This document shows positions 33,664 through 41,983 of a DNA stretch of 64,000 nucleotides, piece by piece (position 1 is the first letter of the stretch; the number at the start of each line of letters is the position of its first letter). Made by a program: the position numbers and the translations under genes. Source of the stretch: Halorussus vallis (GTDB taxonomy: Archaea > Halobacteriota > Halobacteria > Halobacteriales > Haladaptataceae); the NCBI RefSeq assembly GCF_024138165.1, contig NZ_CP100000.1, positions 2,976,001-3,040,000 on the forward strand. Reading direction: 5' to 3'. The notes beneath the pieces were generated by a model. It was not told the DNA's origin. It saw nothing but the letters and a program-made list of their open reading frames with translations, and made no database searches.

Positions 33664-34641
33664 ATGGCGTACTACGCGGGCGTTGACCTCGGCGCGACGA
33701 ACGTGCGAGCGGCGGTCGCCGACGACCAGGGGGACGTCGTGAGCGTCCACCGGATGAACACGCCGCAGGGGCCGACCGGCATCGCGGTCACGGAGGCCGT
33801 GCTGGAGTGCCTCCGCGAGGCGAGCGCCGACGCCGACGTCGACCCCACGCGAATTCGAGCGGCCGGCATCGGCTCCATCGGCCCGCTCGACCTGGCGGCG
33901 GGTGCAATCGACAACCCGGCGAACCTCCCCGACACCGTGGACCGCATCCCGCTGACGGGGCCCGTCGGCGAACTCATCGACTCCGACCGCGTCTACCTCC
34001 ACAACGACACGGTCGCCGGCGTCATCGGCGAGCGCTTCAACAGCGACCGTAACCCCGACGACATGGTGTATCTCACCATCTCGTCGGGCATCGGCGCGGG
34101 CGTCTGCGTCGATGGCGAGGTGCTGGCGGGGTGGGACGGCAACGCGGGCGAGGTCGGCCACATGGTCGTCGACCCACACGGCCGGCGCACCTGCGGGTGC
34201 GGCCGCGAGGGCCACTGGGAGGCGTACTGCTCGGGCAACAACATCCCGAAGTACGCGAAACTCCTCGCCGAGGACGACCCGGGCCTCGACACCGAACTCC
34301 CGCTCGACGACCCCGACTTCGACGCGGTGGACGTCTTCTCCCACGCGGGCGAGGACGAGTTCGCCGACCACGTGGTCGAACAACTGGTCCACTGGAACAC
34401 CCTCGGCGTGACCAACATCGTCCAGGCCTACGCGCCGCTGGTCATCTACATCGGCGGCGCGGTCGCGCTGAACAACGAGGAACTCGTCGTCGACCCCGTC
34501 CGCGAACGCCTCCAACAGCAGGTGTTCAACAACGTCCCGGACGTCCAACTGACGACGCTCGGCGACGACGTGGTGCTGGAGGGCGCCATCGCCAGCGCGC
34601 TGACCGAGGGGACCGGCGACCGCTCGCGCCTCGCCAGATAG
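33664..34641 (+). CDS. ROK-family sugar kinase (glucokinase-like)
   Basis: This 325-residue kinase starts MAYYAGVDLGATNVRAAVAD with the ATP phosphate-1 motif. NDTVAGVIGERF is in the catalytic region and GSIGPLDLAAGAI precedes it. The ROK zinc motif appears as GHMVVDPHGRRTCGCGREGH with a following WEAYCSG. The third zinc cysteine of the bacterial CxCGxxGCxE motif is His here. The gene probably phosphorylates glucose or a related hexose with ATP. TATA-like gtagttaagt lies about 33 bases upstream of the ATG. No other sugar gene is adjacent. Confidence 0.88.
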   Translation: MAYYAGVDLGATNVRAAVADDQGDVVSVHRMNTPQGPTGIAVTEAVLECLREASADADVDPTRIRAAGIGSIGPLDLAAGAIDNPANLPDTVDRIPLTGPVGELIDSDRVYLHNDTVAGVIGERFNSDRNPDDMVYLTISSGIGAGVCVDGEVLAGWDGNAGEVGHMVVDPHGRRTCGCGREGHWEAYCSGNNIPKYAKLLAEDDPGLDTELPLDDPDFDAVDVFSHAGEDEFADHVVEQLVHWNTLGVTNIVQAYAPLVIYIGGAVALNNEELVVDPVRERLQQQVFNNVPDVQLTTLGDDVVLEGAIASALTEGTGDRSRLAR

Positions 34642-34764
34642 TGCTCGGCGACCCGGGACCGCCTCTCGCCGGGGCCGGACCTGCGCCTTCGGCGACAGCT
34701 TCCGAACCGTTCGCATCCTGCCGACGCCAACCCATTTATCAGTCTCCGAACCGTCGTAGCGTCC

Positions 34765-36243
34765 ATGCACCGGCGCGAGTTTCTAGGGGGTGTCGCCGGA
34801 GCGACCGTGGTCGCTTCCGCCGGAATCGAAACCGCCGCGGGCCACGCCGGCCCGTACCGACCGCTCGGAAGCGTCGACATCGCCAACGCCAAGGAGGCGG
34901 TCCCCGACCCGAAGGGCGGCTACGCCTACGTCGCCACGACCGACGGGTTCGCCGTCGTCGACCTCGCGATTCCGAGCGAACCGCAGGTCGTCGCCGAGCG
35001 GACCGGCATCATGGGCGAGCGCGAAACCGGCCCGCTCCGGGACATCTACGACGTGAAGGTCGAGGGCGACCGCCTCGTGGCGGCCGGCCCGGCGAACCCG
35101 ATTCAGGGCGACGTTCTGCAGGGGTTCGCACTGTTCGACGTGAGCGACCCGAAGAACCCGAAGCGGGTCGGCTTCCACGAGACGACCTACCCCATCCACA
35201 ACTGCTTCATCCGGGACAAGAAGGTCTACCTCACCGGCAACCACGCCAGTTCGCGCCCCAACGGCGGGACGAAGAACGCGAACCCGCTGGTCATCGTCGA
35301 CGTGAGCGGCGACGACCCGACCGAGATCGCGCGCTGGTCGCTGCTCAGCCGCGACAAACGGTGGGGGAAGGTACCCTCGGGCATCCGAACCATCCACGAC
35401 GTGTGGGTCGGCGGCGGCCGGGCCTACCTCGCCCACTGGGACGCCGGGACGTACATCCTCGACGTGAGCGACCCGAAGAACCCGACGTACGTCACTCGCC
35501 TCGGGGGCCGACCCATCGACGAACTGCTCTCGGTACCCAAGGACGCGGTCCGGGCCCACGTCCTCCGGCCGCCGGGCAACGCCCACTACGCGATGCCCAA
35601 CGACGACGGAAGCCTGGTGGGGGTCAACAAGGAGGCTTGGGAGGCCGAGGGGAAGGGCGGCCCAGGCGGGCTGGACCTCTGGGACGTCTCGAACCCGAAG
35701 AACCCGAAGAAGCTCTCGACCATCGACGCGCCGCCGTCGCCCGACCCCCAGATAGGCGGAACCTGGACCACCTCGCACAACTTCGACATCGTCGGCGAGC
35801 GCCTGTTCACCTCGTGGTACCAGGGCGGCGTGAAGGTACACGACATCAGCGACCCGGCGAATCCGAAGCGGTTGACGTGGTGGCGCCAGCCCCAGGAGGC
35901 GTCGTTCTGGACGGCCAAGCGGGTCAAGCCGCGGTTCTTCATCGCCAGTAGCTACGGCCGGCGGAACAACGGCCGGGGCGGCCTCTACGTCTTTCCGAAC
36001 CACGCCGGCCAGCAGAAGGACGCTCCGCCGCTGACGACGACGGGAACCGGGAACGGAACCGGCACCGGGTCGAACGCCTCGAGCGGGTCGGCCACGACGA
36101 AGGTGGCGCTCTCGGACGACCAGACCACGACCCGGGCTACTACCGAGAGTTCCGGCGGTTCGGGCGGCGTTCCCGGGTTCGGGATTCCGGCGACGCTCGC
36201 GGCGCTTCTGGGCGCGGGCGCGTGGCGGAAGTTCCGGAAGTGA
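34765..36243 (+). CDS. LVIVD-repeat surface protein with Tat signal and PGF-CTERM anchor
   Basis: This 492-residue secreted protein starts MHRREFLGGVAGATVVASAG, a twin-arginine signal. The body has repeated LVIVD/beta-propeller units such as LVIVDVSGDDPTEIARWSLL, YILDVSDPKNPTYVTRLGG and VKVHDISDPANPKRLTWW. A Thr/Gly/Ser-rich linker from about residue 415 ends in VPGFGIPATLAALLGAGAW with a basic tail, a PGF-CTERM archaeosortase signal. It would be exported folded, trimmed and lipid-anchored to the cell surface. The ligand is unknown. It is alone between a ROK kinase and a type A element. Confidence 0.9.
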   Translation: MHRREFLGGVAGATVVASAGIETAAGHAGPYRPLGSVDIANAKEAVPDPKGGYAYVATTDGFAVVDLAIPSEPQVVAERTGIMGERETGPLRDIYDVKVEGDRLVAAGPANPIQGDVLQGFALFDVSDPKNPKRVGFHETTYPIHNCFIRDKKVYLTGNHASSRPNGGTKNANPLVIVDVSGDDPTEIARWSLLSRDKRWGKVPSGIRTIHDVWVGGGRAYLAHWDAGTYILDVSDPKNPTYVTRLGGRPIDELLSVPKDAVRAHVLRPPGNAHYAMPNDDGSLVGVNKEAWEAEGKGGPGGLDLWDVSNPKNPKKLSTIDAPPSPDPQIGGTWTTSHNFDIVGERLFTSWYQGGVKVHDISDPANPKRLTWWRQPQEASFWTAKRVKPRFFIASSYGRRNNGRGGLYVFPNHAGQQKDAPPLTTTGTGNGTGTGSNASSGSATTKVALSDDQTTTRATTESSGGSGGVPGFGIPATLAALLGAGAWRKFRK

Positions 36244-36637
36244 CGCTTCGGCGGACTTGAACCGGGTTTCGGCAGACCGTCCTACCGATTGGCGCGCGCT
36301 GGCGCGACCTCGTGTCGCGCCTTCTCCGTGCGAGGGATGACCGAAGGAGCGAAGCGACTGAGGGAATCGGCTGGGGAGGCGTGTGGCGGTGGCGGTGCTG
36401 TTTCACTTGGTTCGTGCGAGTGGCGGTCTGCGGTGCGGTTGGCGGCCGCGGTCGCGGTGCAGTCTCTTTCAGCCATCGTGCAAGTCGTCGAACACGAGCC
36501 CGTTCACGGAACCACAGCGTTCGCGCTCGTCCGTAATGAGGAATCGTGCAGAAAACCCCGACGATACACGCTCACGCCTCCGTCTCGGCCGAGAAAAACC
36601 CAAAGTCCTACCATCCCGAGGCCCCTAGCCACTCCCA
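36244..36637. other. Gene-free stretch between the LVIVD gene and the Nfu gene
   Basis: It is dominated by a type A forward arm (36291-36490). The rest contains an AT-richer aaaacccaaagtcctacc stretch near 36595-36613 that probably belongs to the Nfu promoter. No gene is supported. Confidence 0.65.
36291..36490 (+). repeat. Type A dispersed element, single forward arm
   Basis: It begins ggcgcgcgctggcgcgac, then gtgcgagggatgaccga, tcggctggggaggcgtgtgg at 36367-36386 and a GCGGT-rich end with tttcacttggttcgtgcga. The 36291 start follows a stretch with no similarity to the other copies. Confidence 0.8.
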
Positions 36638-37000
36638 ATGAGCGAATCCGACGACTCCCTGCAGGCCCGGGTCGAGCGCTGGCTCACCGGCCAGATGCCC
36701 ATCATCAGCATGCACGGCGGCGAGAGCGCCGTCCAGAAGGCCGACCCCGACACCGGCGAGGTCGTCGTGGAACTCGGCGGGGCGTGCTCCGGTTGCGCCA
36801 TCAGCCCCCGGACCGCCCAGAACATCAAACTCGACCTCGTGAAGGACTTCGAGGAGGTCGAGGACGTGACGGTGCGAGTCGCCGACGACGGCACGGGCGA
36901 CTGGGACATCGACCAACCCGAGAGCGTCATGGGCATCGACCGCAACGAGGGCGGCCGCGGGGGCCGCGGCGAGGGGTCGCCGAACAGCGATTTCTTCTAG
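36638..37000 (+). CDS. NifU-like C-terminal domain protein (Nfu)
   Basis: This 120-residue protein carries an Nfu domain with [20 protein letters not shown] near residues 47-66; the CSGC motif binds a [4Fe-4S] cluster as a carrier. A C-terminal tail of Gly/Arg (GGRGGRGEG) follows the domain. Nfu proteins pass clusters to target enzymes. It is a single gene and the start [20 protein letters not shown] is clean. A type B hairpin element begins directly after the stop codon at 37000. Confidence 0.88.
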   Translation: MSESDDSLQARVERWLTGQMPIISMHGGESAVQKADPDTGEVVVELGGACSGCAISPRTAQNIKLDLVKDFEEVEDVTVRVADDGTGDWDIDQPESVMGIDRNEGGRGGRGEGSPNSDFF

Positions 37001-37160
37001 CCCACCTTTTTACTGCGTCGGGTCGCCGAGCAGGCCTCTGGCCTGCTCGGCGACCGCTCCTTGCAAAAAGCTGGACCAAAAAGGGACACGCGAGAGAGCC
37101 GAGTCGCCGCGGCGACTCGGCTCTCTTGCATCTTCGGACTGCTGGTGCGCGCGCCTTCGG
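37001..37160 (+). repeat. Type B hairpin element after the Nfu gene
   Basis: Starting right after the Nfu stop, ttttt (37007-37011) is matched by caaaaag (37064-37070). Between them is a perfect hairpin with 16-base arms at 37021-37036 and 37040-37055. A perfect 34-bp palindrome (37093-37126) follows, and a third hairpin, gcgcgc-cttcg-gcgcgc, lies near 37148-37165. The T5/A5 frame is shared with the element at 13.44-13.56 kb while the hairpins differ. Confidence 0.65.
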
Positions 37161-37300
37161 CGCGCTGATGTGCTCCTTGCTTGATTATCGCAATTGGGGA
37201 CAACGCAACCGGCGAAAAATCGGGGGAGTCGGCCTCGGTGTCGTGACACTCGGCCGAGACGGTCGTTCGCGGCGCGGCGGACCCGTCACCGCGGTACGTC

Positions 37301-37396
37301 TCAAACGTGTTCGAGGAGCCACGGTGCTCCGGCCGCGAGGAGCGCACCGAGGAGCATATATCGGTACGCGCTGTCGGGGAGGAGTTTCTCTCCCAC
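37301..37396 (-). CDS. 31-residue hydrophobic peptide (small membrane protein candidate)
   Basis: The minus-strand GTG at 37396 opens VGEKLLPDSAYRYMLLGALL, which runs on to LLEHV and stops at 37301. It has a charged N-terminus and one hydrophobic helix. A TATA-like aagcttatgc (37421-37430) lies about 29 bases before the GTG, the classical spacing for a leaderless haloarchaeal gene. It is short, so codon evidence is limited. It could be a small membrane protein or an accidental frame. The next gene on the same strand ends 48 bases upstream of this start. Confidence 0.45.
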   Translation of the reverse strand: MGEKLLPDSAYRYMLLGALLAAGAPWLLEHV

Positions 37397-37443
37397 GTCT
37401 CGAGGGCTGTTCGACCGCCGGCATAAGCTTTCGGGCACTCGCG

Positions 37444-38880
37444 CTACTGTAGAGCGTTCTCGACGCTCGCGGCGACGCTCCGGGCCTGCTCTGCCAGCGG
37501 TTCGGAGACGTCGCCGGTCGCCACCGCGTCGTCGAGTTCGTCGTCGTCGACCCGCTCGACGGTGCCGTCGGGGTGGCGCACCACGTCGACGTGGAGGTCG
37601 ACGTAGCGCGCCGCGTCGGGGAACAACTCGACGGGCGTGCAGACGTTGACGTAGGTCCCCTTCGACTCGCCGTCGGCGCTCCGGTAGGCCGTGGGGTACC
37701 ACCACCGGCCCTCGCGGAACTTCGTGATCGCCACGTCGCCCGACTCGCGTCGGGTGCCGAGCGCGTCGTAGGTGCCGCCGCCGCTCATCTCGCGGCGGAC
37801 CGTCGCCTTCCCCGCCTCGGGGTCGAAGGCGGTGACCTCGCCGCGGCCGAGCGCGAAGCACCGGCCGTCGGGCTTGCCGTGGACGATCTTCAGCTTCCGG
37901 CCCTCCTCGGGGCCGAACTGCCGGAGCACCGCGCCGGTCGGGAAGTCGCCGCTCAGGTCGCAGAGGTCCTCGACGAAGTCGACGGCCGTGCTCGCGGAAC
38001 TCCGGGCGGCCTTCACGCGGTGGTGGCCGGGCATGGTCGTCGTCAATTCCCGGCGGAGCGCGTCGAGTTCGAACCTCGACTCGCGGCCGAACCAGCACCA
38101 GTCGGTCGCTTCGGGCGCGACGAGGCGGCGGGGCAGGTCGCCCGAAGACGCGTCTTCGGGCGACGCCGGCGCGTCCGCCAGCGCGGCGTCGATTTCGGCG
38201 GCCGTCTCGGCGGCCCGCGAGAGCGCGCCGTCCATCGCGTCGACGCTCGCCTCCGCGGCGGCACGCTCCCAGCGGATGCCCCACCCGTCGGGCGCCTTGG
38301 TCGGGAGCATCTCGGTGGTCCGGGCCAGTTCCGTGCGGGTCGCGTCGTCGCCGGCGGCGACGACGCGGTCGATGCCCTTCGAGAGGCTGACGACCCCGCC
38401 GAACGCCTGGACGTCGGTGCCGAGCGAGGGCCGCCCGCTCACCCACGGCGGCGCGGGGTCGTGGACCTGCACGCGCACGCGGTCGCCCTCGTGGACCCGC
38501 CGGTCGACCTTTCCGAACGAGAGGTAGCCTTCGCGGTCGCCGAGGTCGACCACCGCGCCGCCGCCCAGCGTCTCGGTTATCTCGGCGTCGAACACCGCGC
38601 CGCGCGGGGCCGGGTCGGCCCATCGGAAGGTGTCCCGGCCGATGTCGGCCAGTTCGTCGGCGACGCGCTCGACCGCCTCGGTCGCCCCGGAGATCCCGAC
38701 GCCCTGTCTGTCGTCGGTCGTCTCGACGGTCGCGTCGTACTCCCGTTCGGGGAACTCGGCGTCGAAGCGCCGTCGGATGGGCGGCGAGGCCTGTACCACC
38801 CGGAAATCTTCGCAGAATCGCTCGGTCAAGGCGGTGGTGTAGATGCCCCGAACGCGGACGCGGGGACCGGCGTCGCTCAT
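37444..38880 (-). CDS. FAU-1-family RNA-binding protein / ribonuclease (AU-1) with DUF402 domain
   Basis: This 478-residue protein starts MSDAGPRVRVRGIYTTALTE. The N-terminal part includes an S1-like segment, VFDAEITETLGGGAVVDLGD and RVHEGDRVRVQVHD. The C-terminal part has a DUF402 domain around RRESGDVAITKFREGRWWYP and PVELFPDAARYVDLHVDVV. This architecture matches the FAU-1/AU-1 family of archaeal RNA-binding proteins, which act on AU-rich RNA and are reported to cleave RNA in Pyrococcus. The start overlaps the stop of the upstream gene (ATGA), so the two are co-transcribed. Confidence 0.88.
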   Translation of the reverse strand: MSDAGPRVRVRGIYTTALTERFCEDFRVVQASPPIRRRFDAEFPEREYDATVETTDDRQGVGISGATEAVERVADELADIGRDTFRWADPAPRGAVFDAEITETLGGGAVVDLGDREGYLSFGKVDRRVHEGDRVRVQVHDPAPPWVSGRPSLGTDVQAFGGVVSLSKGIDRVVAAGDDATRTELARTTEMLPTKAPDGWGIRWERAAAEASVDAMDGALSRAAETAAEIDAALADAPASPEDASSGDLPRRLVAPEATDWCWFGRESRFELDALRRELTTTMPGHHRVKAARSSASTAVDFVEDLCDLSGDFPTGAVLRQFGPEEGRKLKIVHGKPDGRCFALGRGEVTAFDPEAGKATVRREMSGGGTYDALGTRRESGDVAITKFREGRWWYPTAYRSADGESKGTYVNVCTPVELFPDAARYVDLHVDVVRHPDGTVERVDDDELDDAVATGDVSEPLAEQARSVAASVENALQ

Positions 38881-39251
38881 AGCTCCTCGCGGGCGCTCGC
38901 GAAGCGCACCCGGTCGTGGACGGTCGGACCGAGGGTGAGTTCGACCGTCCCGTCGTCCAACGGTCGGCCGCCCTCGACGTAGACGCCCCAGGTGTCGAAG
39001 CGGAGCCACCCCCGGACGTCCTCGCTGTGGGTGAACAGGTCGGCGTACTCGACGGCGTGTTCGGGATACTCGTCGGCGCTGTGCGTCAAATCCATGTCGG
39101 AGTAGACGACGTCGTGCTCCTCGAAGAACGACTCGAGTCGGTCGGCGTCGCGGTCGGCCGCGTCGGCGGCCGCGTCGAGGGCCTCCCGCAGGGTTTCCTC
39201 GTCGACGCCCGCCTCGCGGAGCGCACGTCGGGTGCGAGGGTCGAGACTCAT
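38877..39251 (-). CDS. Haloarchaeal conserved protein (DUF7532-like)
   Basis: This 124-residue acidic protein starts MSLDPRTRRALREAGVDEET. A helical N-terminal half is followed by beta strands around RFDTWGVYVEGGRPLDDGTV and LGPTVHDRVRF. I recall such proteins as DUF7532 beside FAU-1 in haloarchaea. Its ATG is at 39251, although a start eight codons earlier is possible. The last codons overlap the FAU-1 start (ATGA), which argues for a shared job in RNA metabolism; this is inference. Confidence 0.65.
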   Translation of the reverse strand: MSLDPRTRRALREAGVDEETLREALDAAADAADRDADRLESFFEEHDVVYSDMDLTHSADEYPEHAVEYADLFTHSEDVRGWLRFDTWGVYVEGGRPLDDGTVELTLGPTVHDRVRFASAREEL

Positions 39252-39409
39252 GTCCGAACGCTCGGCGACTGTCACCTTCGGTCTGGCGGTTCGGGGTCGC
39301 GGGGTCGGGCGGGTCCGTCGCGGGACGCGGGCGCGGCTACCGGTCCGGGCGACGCGCGAAAAAGCGGGGCGGGGCGTCCGTCTCGTTCGGTTCGGGCGAC
39401 GAGTCCGGG

Positions 39410-39592
39410 TCAGTCGTCGGCGGGGACCTGGCCGGTCCAGTTGGCGTCGGTCGTGCCGAGCAGTTCCGGTTCGGCCGTCTCGTCGGCCTCGTCGGCTTCG
39501 GCTGTCGCTTCGTTCGGTGTTCGTTTCTCCTCTCGGTCGCCTGTCGGCGGCGCCGAGTACAGCATCCCCCTGCTCTGGCTTCGGTACTGCAT
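39410..39592 (-). CDS. 60-residue hypothetical protein
   Basis: The product begins MQYRSQSRGMLYSAPPTGDR and ends GTTDANWTGQVPADD. It is acidic in the middle (EATAEADEADETAEPELLG) and has no membrane helix. I do not recognise a family with certainty. The ATG at 39592 is preceded on the minus strand by tttatcaac (39617-39625), a TATA-like box about 28 bases upstream. It is divergent from the PrsW gene. Confidence 0.55.
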   Translation of the reverse strand: MQYRSQSRGMLYSAPPTGDREEKRTPNEATAEADEADETAEPELLGTTDANWTGQVPADD

Positions 39593-39727
39593 CGTTATCC
39601 CAATCTGAGGCAGTTTCTCGTTGATAAAGTCGCCCCTACGAGTGTTTATGGTATATAATCACGATTAAGGTGTCATAGGTCCCGCCGGGGGTCAGATAAT
39701 TATCGGAGCGGTCCTTACTGGTACCTG

Positions 39728-40894
39728 ATGGAACGGGAACGCGACCCGGTCGAGGAAGGAGCGACGGACTCGGCCGACCTCTACGATATCGCGACGTGGG
39801 AGCGCAGAAGTCGGCTGGACGGATTCGCGAGCCGCGTCTACCGGGGCGTCCAGATCTCCGCGCGGGCCATCGTCATCGTGCTCGCGGTCCTCATCCTCCT
39901 CGCCCAGGTCGCGCTGACCGGCCTGGCTGTCGCGTTCAGTCGCCCGATAATCGGAGCGTTCGTCCTCCTGTCGGTCGTCCCGGCGTTCGCGCTGGCCGCC
40001 TACATCTGGTACGCCGACGTGACGACGAACGAACCGCTCACGCTGTTGGTCGGGACGTTCGTCCTCGGCGTGCTGTTCGCCGGGTTCGCGGCGATCATCA
40101 ACACCCTCGCCGGCGCGGTGACGGCGATTCCGCTGGTCGGGATGGCGCTGTTCTTCTACTTCGTCGTGGCGCCGGTCGAGGAGACGGTCAAGTGGCTCGC
40201 GGTTCGACTCTACGCCTTCCGGAGCGACCGCTTCGACGCGGTCATCGACGGCGCGGTGTACGGCGCGATGGCGGGGCTGGGCTTCGCCACCATCGAGAAC
40301 GCCATCTACATCACCCAGGGGCTGAGCGACACCGCCACCGTCGGCTCGCAGGCGGTCATCACCGCGGGCCAGACCGCCGCCGTGCGCCTGCTGGCCGGCC
40401 CGGGTCACGTCATCTACTCGGCGTTCGCGGGCTACTACCTCGGACTGGCGAAGTTCAACCGCGAGAACGCCGGTCCCATCGCGGTGAAGGGCCTGCTCAT
40501 CGCGGCGTTCATCCACGCGACGTACAACACCGCGGTCACCTACCTCACCCCGGCGCTGGCCGTCCTGGAGGCCGCCTTCGACGTCGCGGTCGCGCCCGGC
40601 GTGGCGTTCATCGCCTTCATCCTCGTCTACGACGGCGTGTTCGGCTACCTGCTCTACCGCAAGATTTCGAAGTACAAGAAGGCCTACAAGCAGGTCAACA
40701 TGAGCGAGAGCGTCACGTTCGAGGACTCCGAGCGGTTCCCCGACGCCGACGACTCTGCGACCGAGCGGGTCGACGCGCCCCACGGCTTCGAGTCGGCCGA
40801 GTCACCCGAGAACGCCCGGACCGTCGACGACTCCGAGGCGTCCGACGACCGCGCGACCGAATCCCGCCGCGACCGGTTCGACGACTGGGACTGA
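39728..40894 (+). CDS. PrsW-type intramembrane metalloprotease
   Basis: This 388-residue membrane protein has about eight helices. PrsW motifs are intact: APVEETVKWLAVRLY (EExxK) near residues 153-167, GFATIENAIY near 188-197, GPGHVIYSAFAGYYLGLAK, and FIHATYNTAV near 262-271. Those glutamates and histidines bind zinc. In bacteria PrsW cleaves anti-sigma factors; archaeal substrates are unknown. An acidic C-terminal tail with Ser/Asp from residue about 325 is a halophilic extension. It is divergent from a short hypothetical gene. Confidence 0.9.
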   Translation: MERERDPVEEGATDSADLYDIATWERRSRLDGFASRVYRGVQISARAIVIVLAVLILLAQVALTGLAVAFSRPIIGAFVLLSVVPAFALAAYIWYADVTTNEPLTLLVGTFVLGVLFAGFAAIINTLAGAVTAIPLVGMALFFYFVVAPVEETVKWLAVRLYAFRSDRFDAVIDGAVYGAMAGLGFATIENAIYITQGLSDTATVGSQAVITAGQTAAVRLLAGPGHVIYSAFAGYYLGLAKFNRENAGPIAVKGLLIAAFIHATYNTAVTYLTPALAVLEAAFDVAVAPGVAFIAFILVYDGVFGYLLYRKISKYKKAYKQVNMSESVTFEDSERFPDADDSATERVDAPHGFESAESPENARTVDDSEASDDRATESRRDRFDDWD

Positions 40895-40956
40895 GTCGGT
40901 CCGACGCTACGTTTTCGTCTTCCACCGTCCGTTTCCTACACGCCTCCGTCCGTTTC

Positions 40957-41559
40957 CTACACCCCGGCGCCCGACTCCTCCAGCAGTCGCTCCGCGTACT
41001 TGGCTATCGCGTCGACTTCGAGGTGGACCGGGTCGCCCGGTTCCTTCTCCGAGAAGTTCGTCACCGCGCGCGTCTCCGGGATGATGGCGACCGTGAAGGT
41101 GTCTTCGCCTCGCTCGGCGACCGTGAGGCTGATGCCGTCGAGCGCGACCGACCCCTTGTTGACGACGTACTGGCCGTAGCCCTCGGGGATGGCGAACTCG
41201 TAGGTCCAGTCCTCGCCGACCTCCCGGACATCCACGACCTCGGTGGTCGTGTCGACGTGACCCTGGACGAGGTGGCCGTCGAAGCGGCCGTCGGCGGCCA
41301 TCGCGCGTTCGAGGTTCACCTCGTCGCCCGCCTCGATTCCGCCGAGGTAGGTCTTCGCGACCGTCTCGCTCGCGAGGAACACCTCGAACCAGCCCGGACC
41401 GTGCTCCTCGACGGTGAGACAGACGCCGCTGACGCTGACGCTCTGCCCGCGTTCGAGGTCGGCCGCGACCTCATCGCCGGCGACGGTCACCCGCCGCCCG
41501 TCCTCGGCGTCGGCGACCTCGCGCACCTCGCCGACCTCCTCAACGATTCCGGTAAACAT
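40957..41559 (-). CDS. ribE: Riboflavin synthase (alpha chain)
   Basis: This 200-residue enzyme converts two 6,7-dimethyl-8-ribityllumazines into riboflavin. It has two lumazine-binding domains. The first starts MFTGIVEEVGEVREV and the second starts with GHLVQGHVDTTTEV near residue 95. The segments VSGVCLTVEE and SVALDGISLTVAE are typical. This bacterial-type enzyme is widespread in haloarchaea. I chose the ATG at 41559 over a longer frame starting at 41709 because MFTGIVEE is the universal start. The last codons lie inside a 17-base direct repeat (see findings). Confidence 0.95.
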   Translation of the reverse strand: MFTGIVEEVGEVREVADAEDGRRVTVAGDEVAADLERGQSVSVSGVCLTVEEHGPGWFEVFLASETVAKTYLGGIEAGDEVNLERAMAADGRFDGHLVQGHVDTTTEVVDVREVGEDWTYEFAIPEGYGQYVVNKGSVALDGISLTVAERGEDTFTVAIIPETRAVTNFSEKEPGDPVHLEVDAIAKYAERLLEESGAGV

Positions 41560-41683
41560 ATCATATCTGTGGGTCCGGTCGACTGAAAAGGGTTGCGGAC
41601 TCCGGTTTCGGGGGTGTCCGTCTGGGCTCGCCGCTCGCGTTCGCTCGCCGGGTTTTTGGTCCGGGGGCGGATAGAGGGAGTCG

Positions 41684-41929
41684 ATGAGCAAACCGGGCAT
41701 CATCGGCACGATTCAACTGGCGGCGACGCTCGTGTTCGCCCTCCCGGTGGGGCTACTGGGCGTGAACAAACTGCTGGCGGGCGAGACGGTCGTCGGCGGC
41801 GCGTTCCTCGGGGTCGCGGTCCTGATGGTCGCCCTGGAGGAGTATCTGACGACGCCGACCGACGTTCCGGCCAGCCTGGCCGAGAAGACGGTCGGCAAGG
41901 TGGCCAAGACCCCCGACGACGAGGAGTGA
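41684..41929 (+). CDS. Small two-helix membrane protein (DUF7533-like)
   Basis: This 81-residue protein starts MSKPGIIGTIQLAATLVFAL. Two helices (residues about 5-26 and 36-52) flank a short GVNKLLAGETVVGGA loop. The tail EKTVGKVAKTPDDEE is polar. I recall this as DUF7533 in haloarchaea; the function is unknown. It is convergent with the membrane gene at 41984 and divergent from ribE. Confidence 0.65.
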   Translation: MSKPGIIGTIQLAATLVFALPVGLLGVNKLLAGETVVGGAFLGVAVLMVALEEYLTTPTDVPASLAEKTVGKVAKTPDDEE

Positions 41930-41983
41930 CGAGCGCGGTCGCCGTCGGGTCGTAATTCCGCGGAAAGTCGTCTCTTCCTGCTC

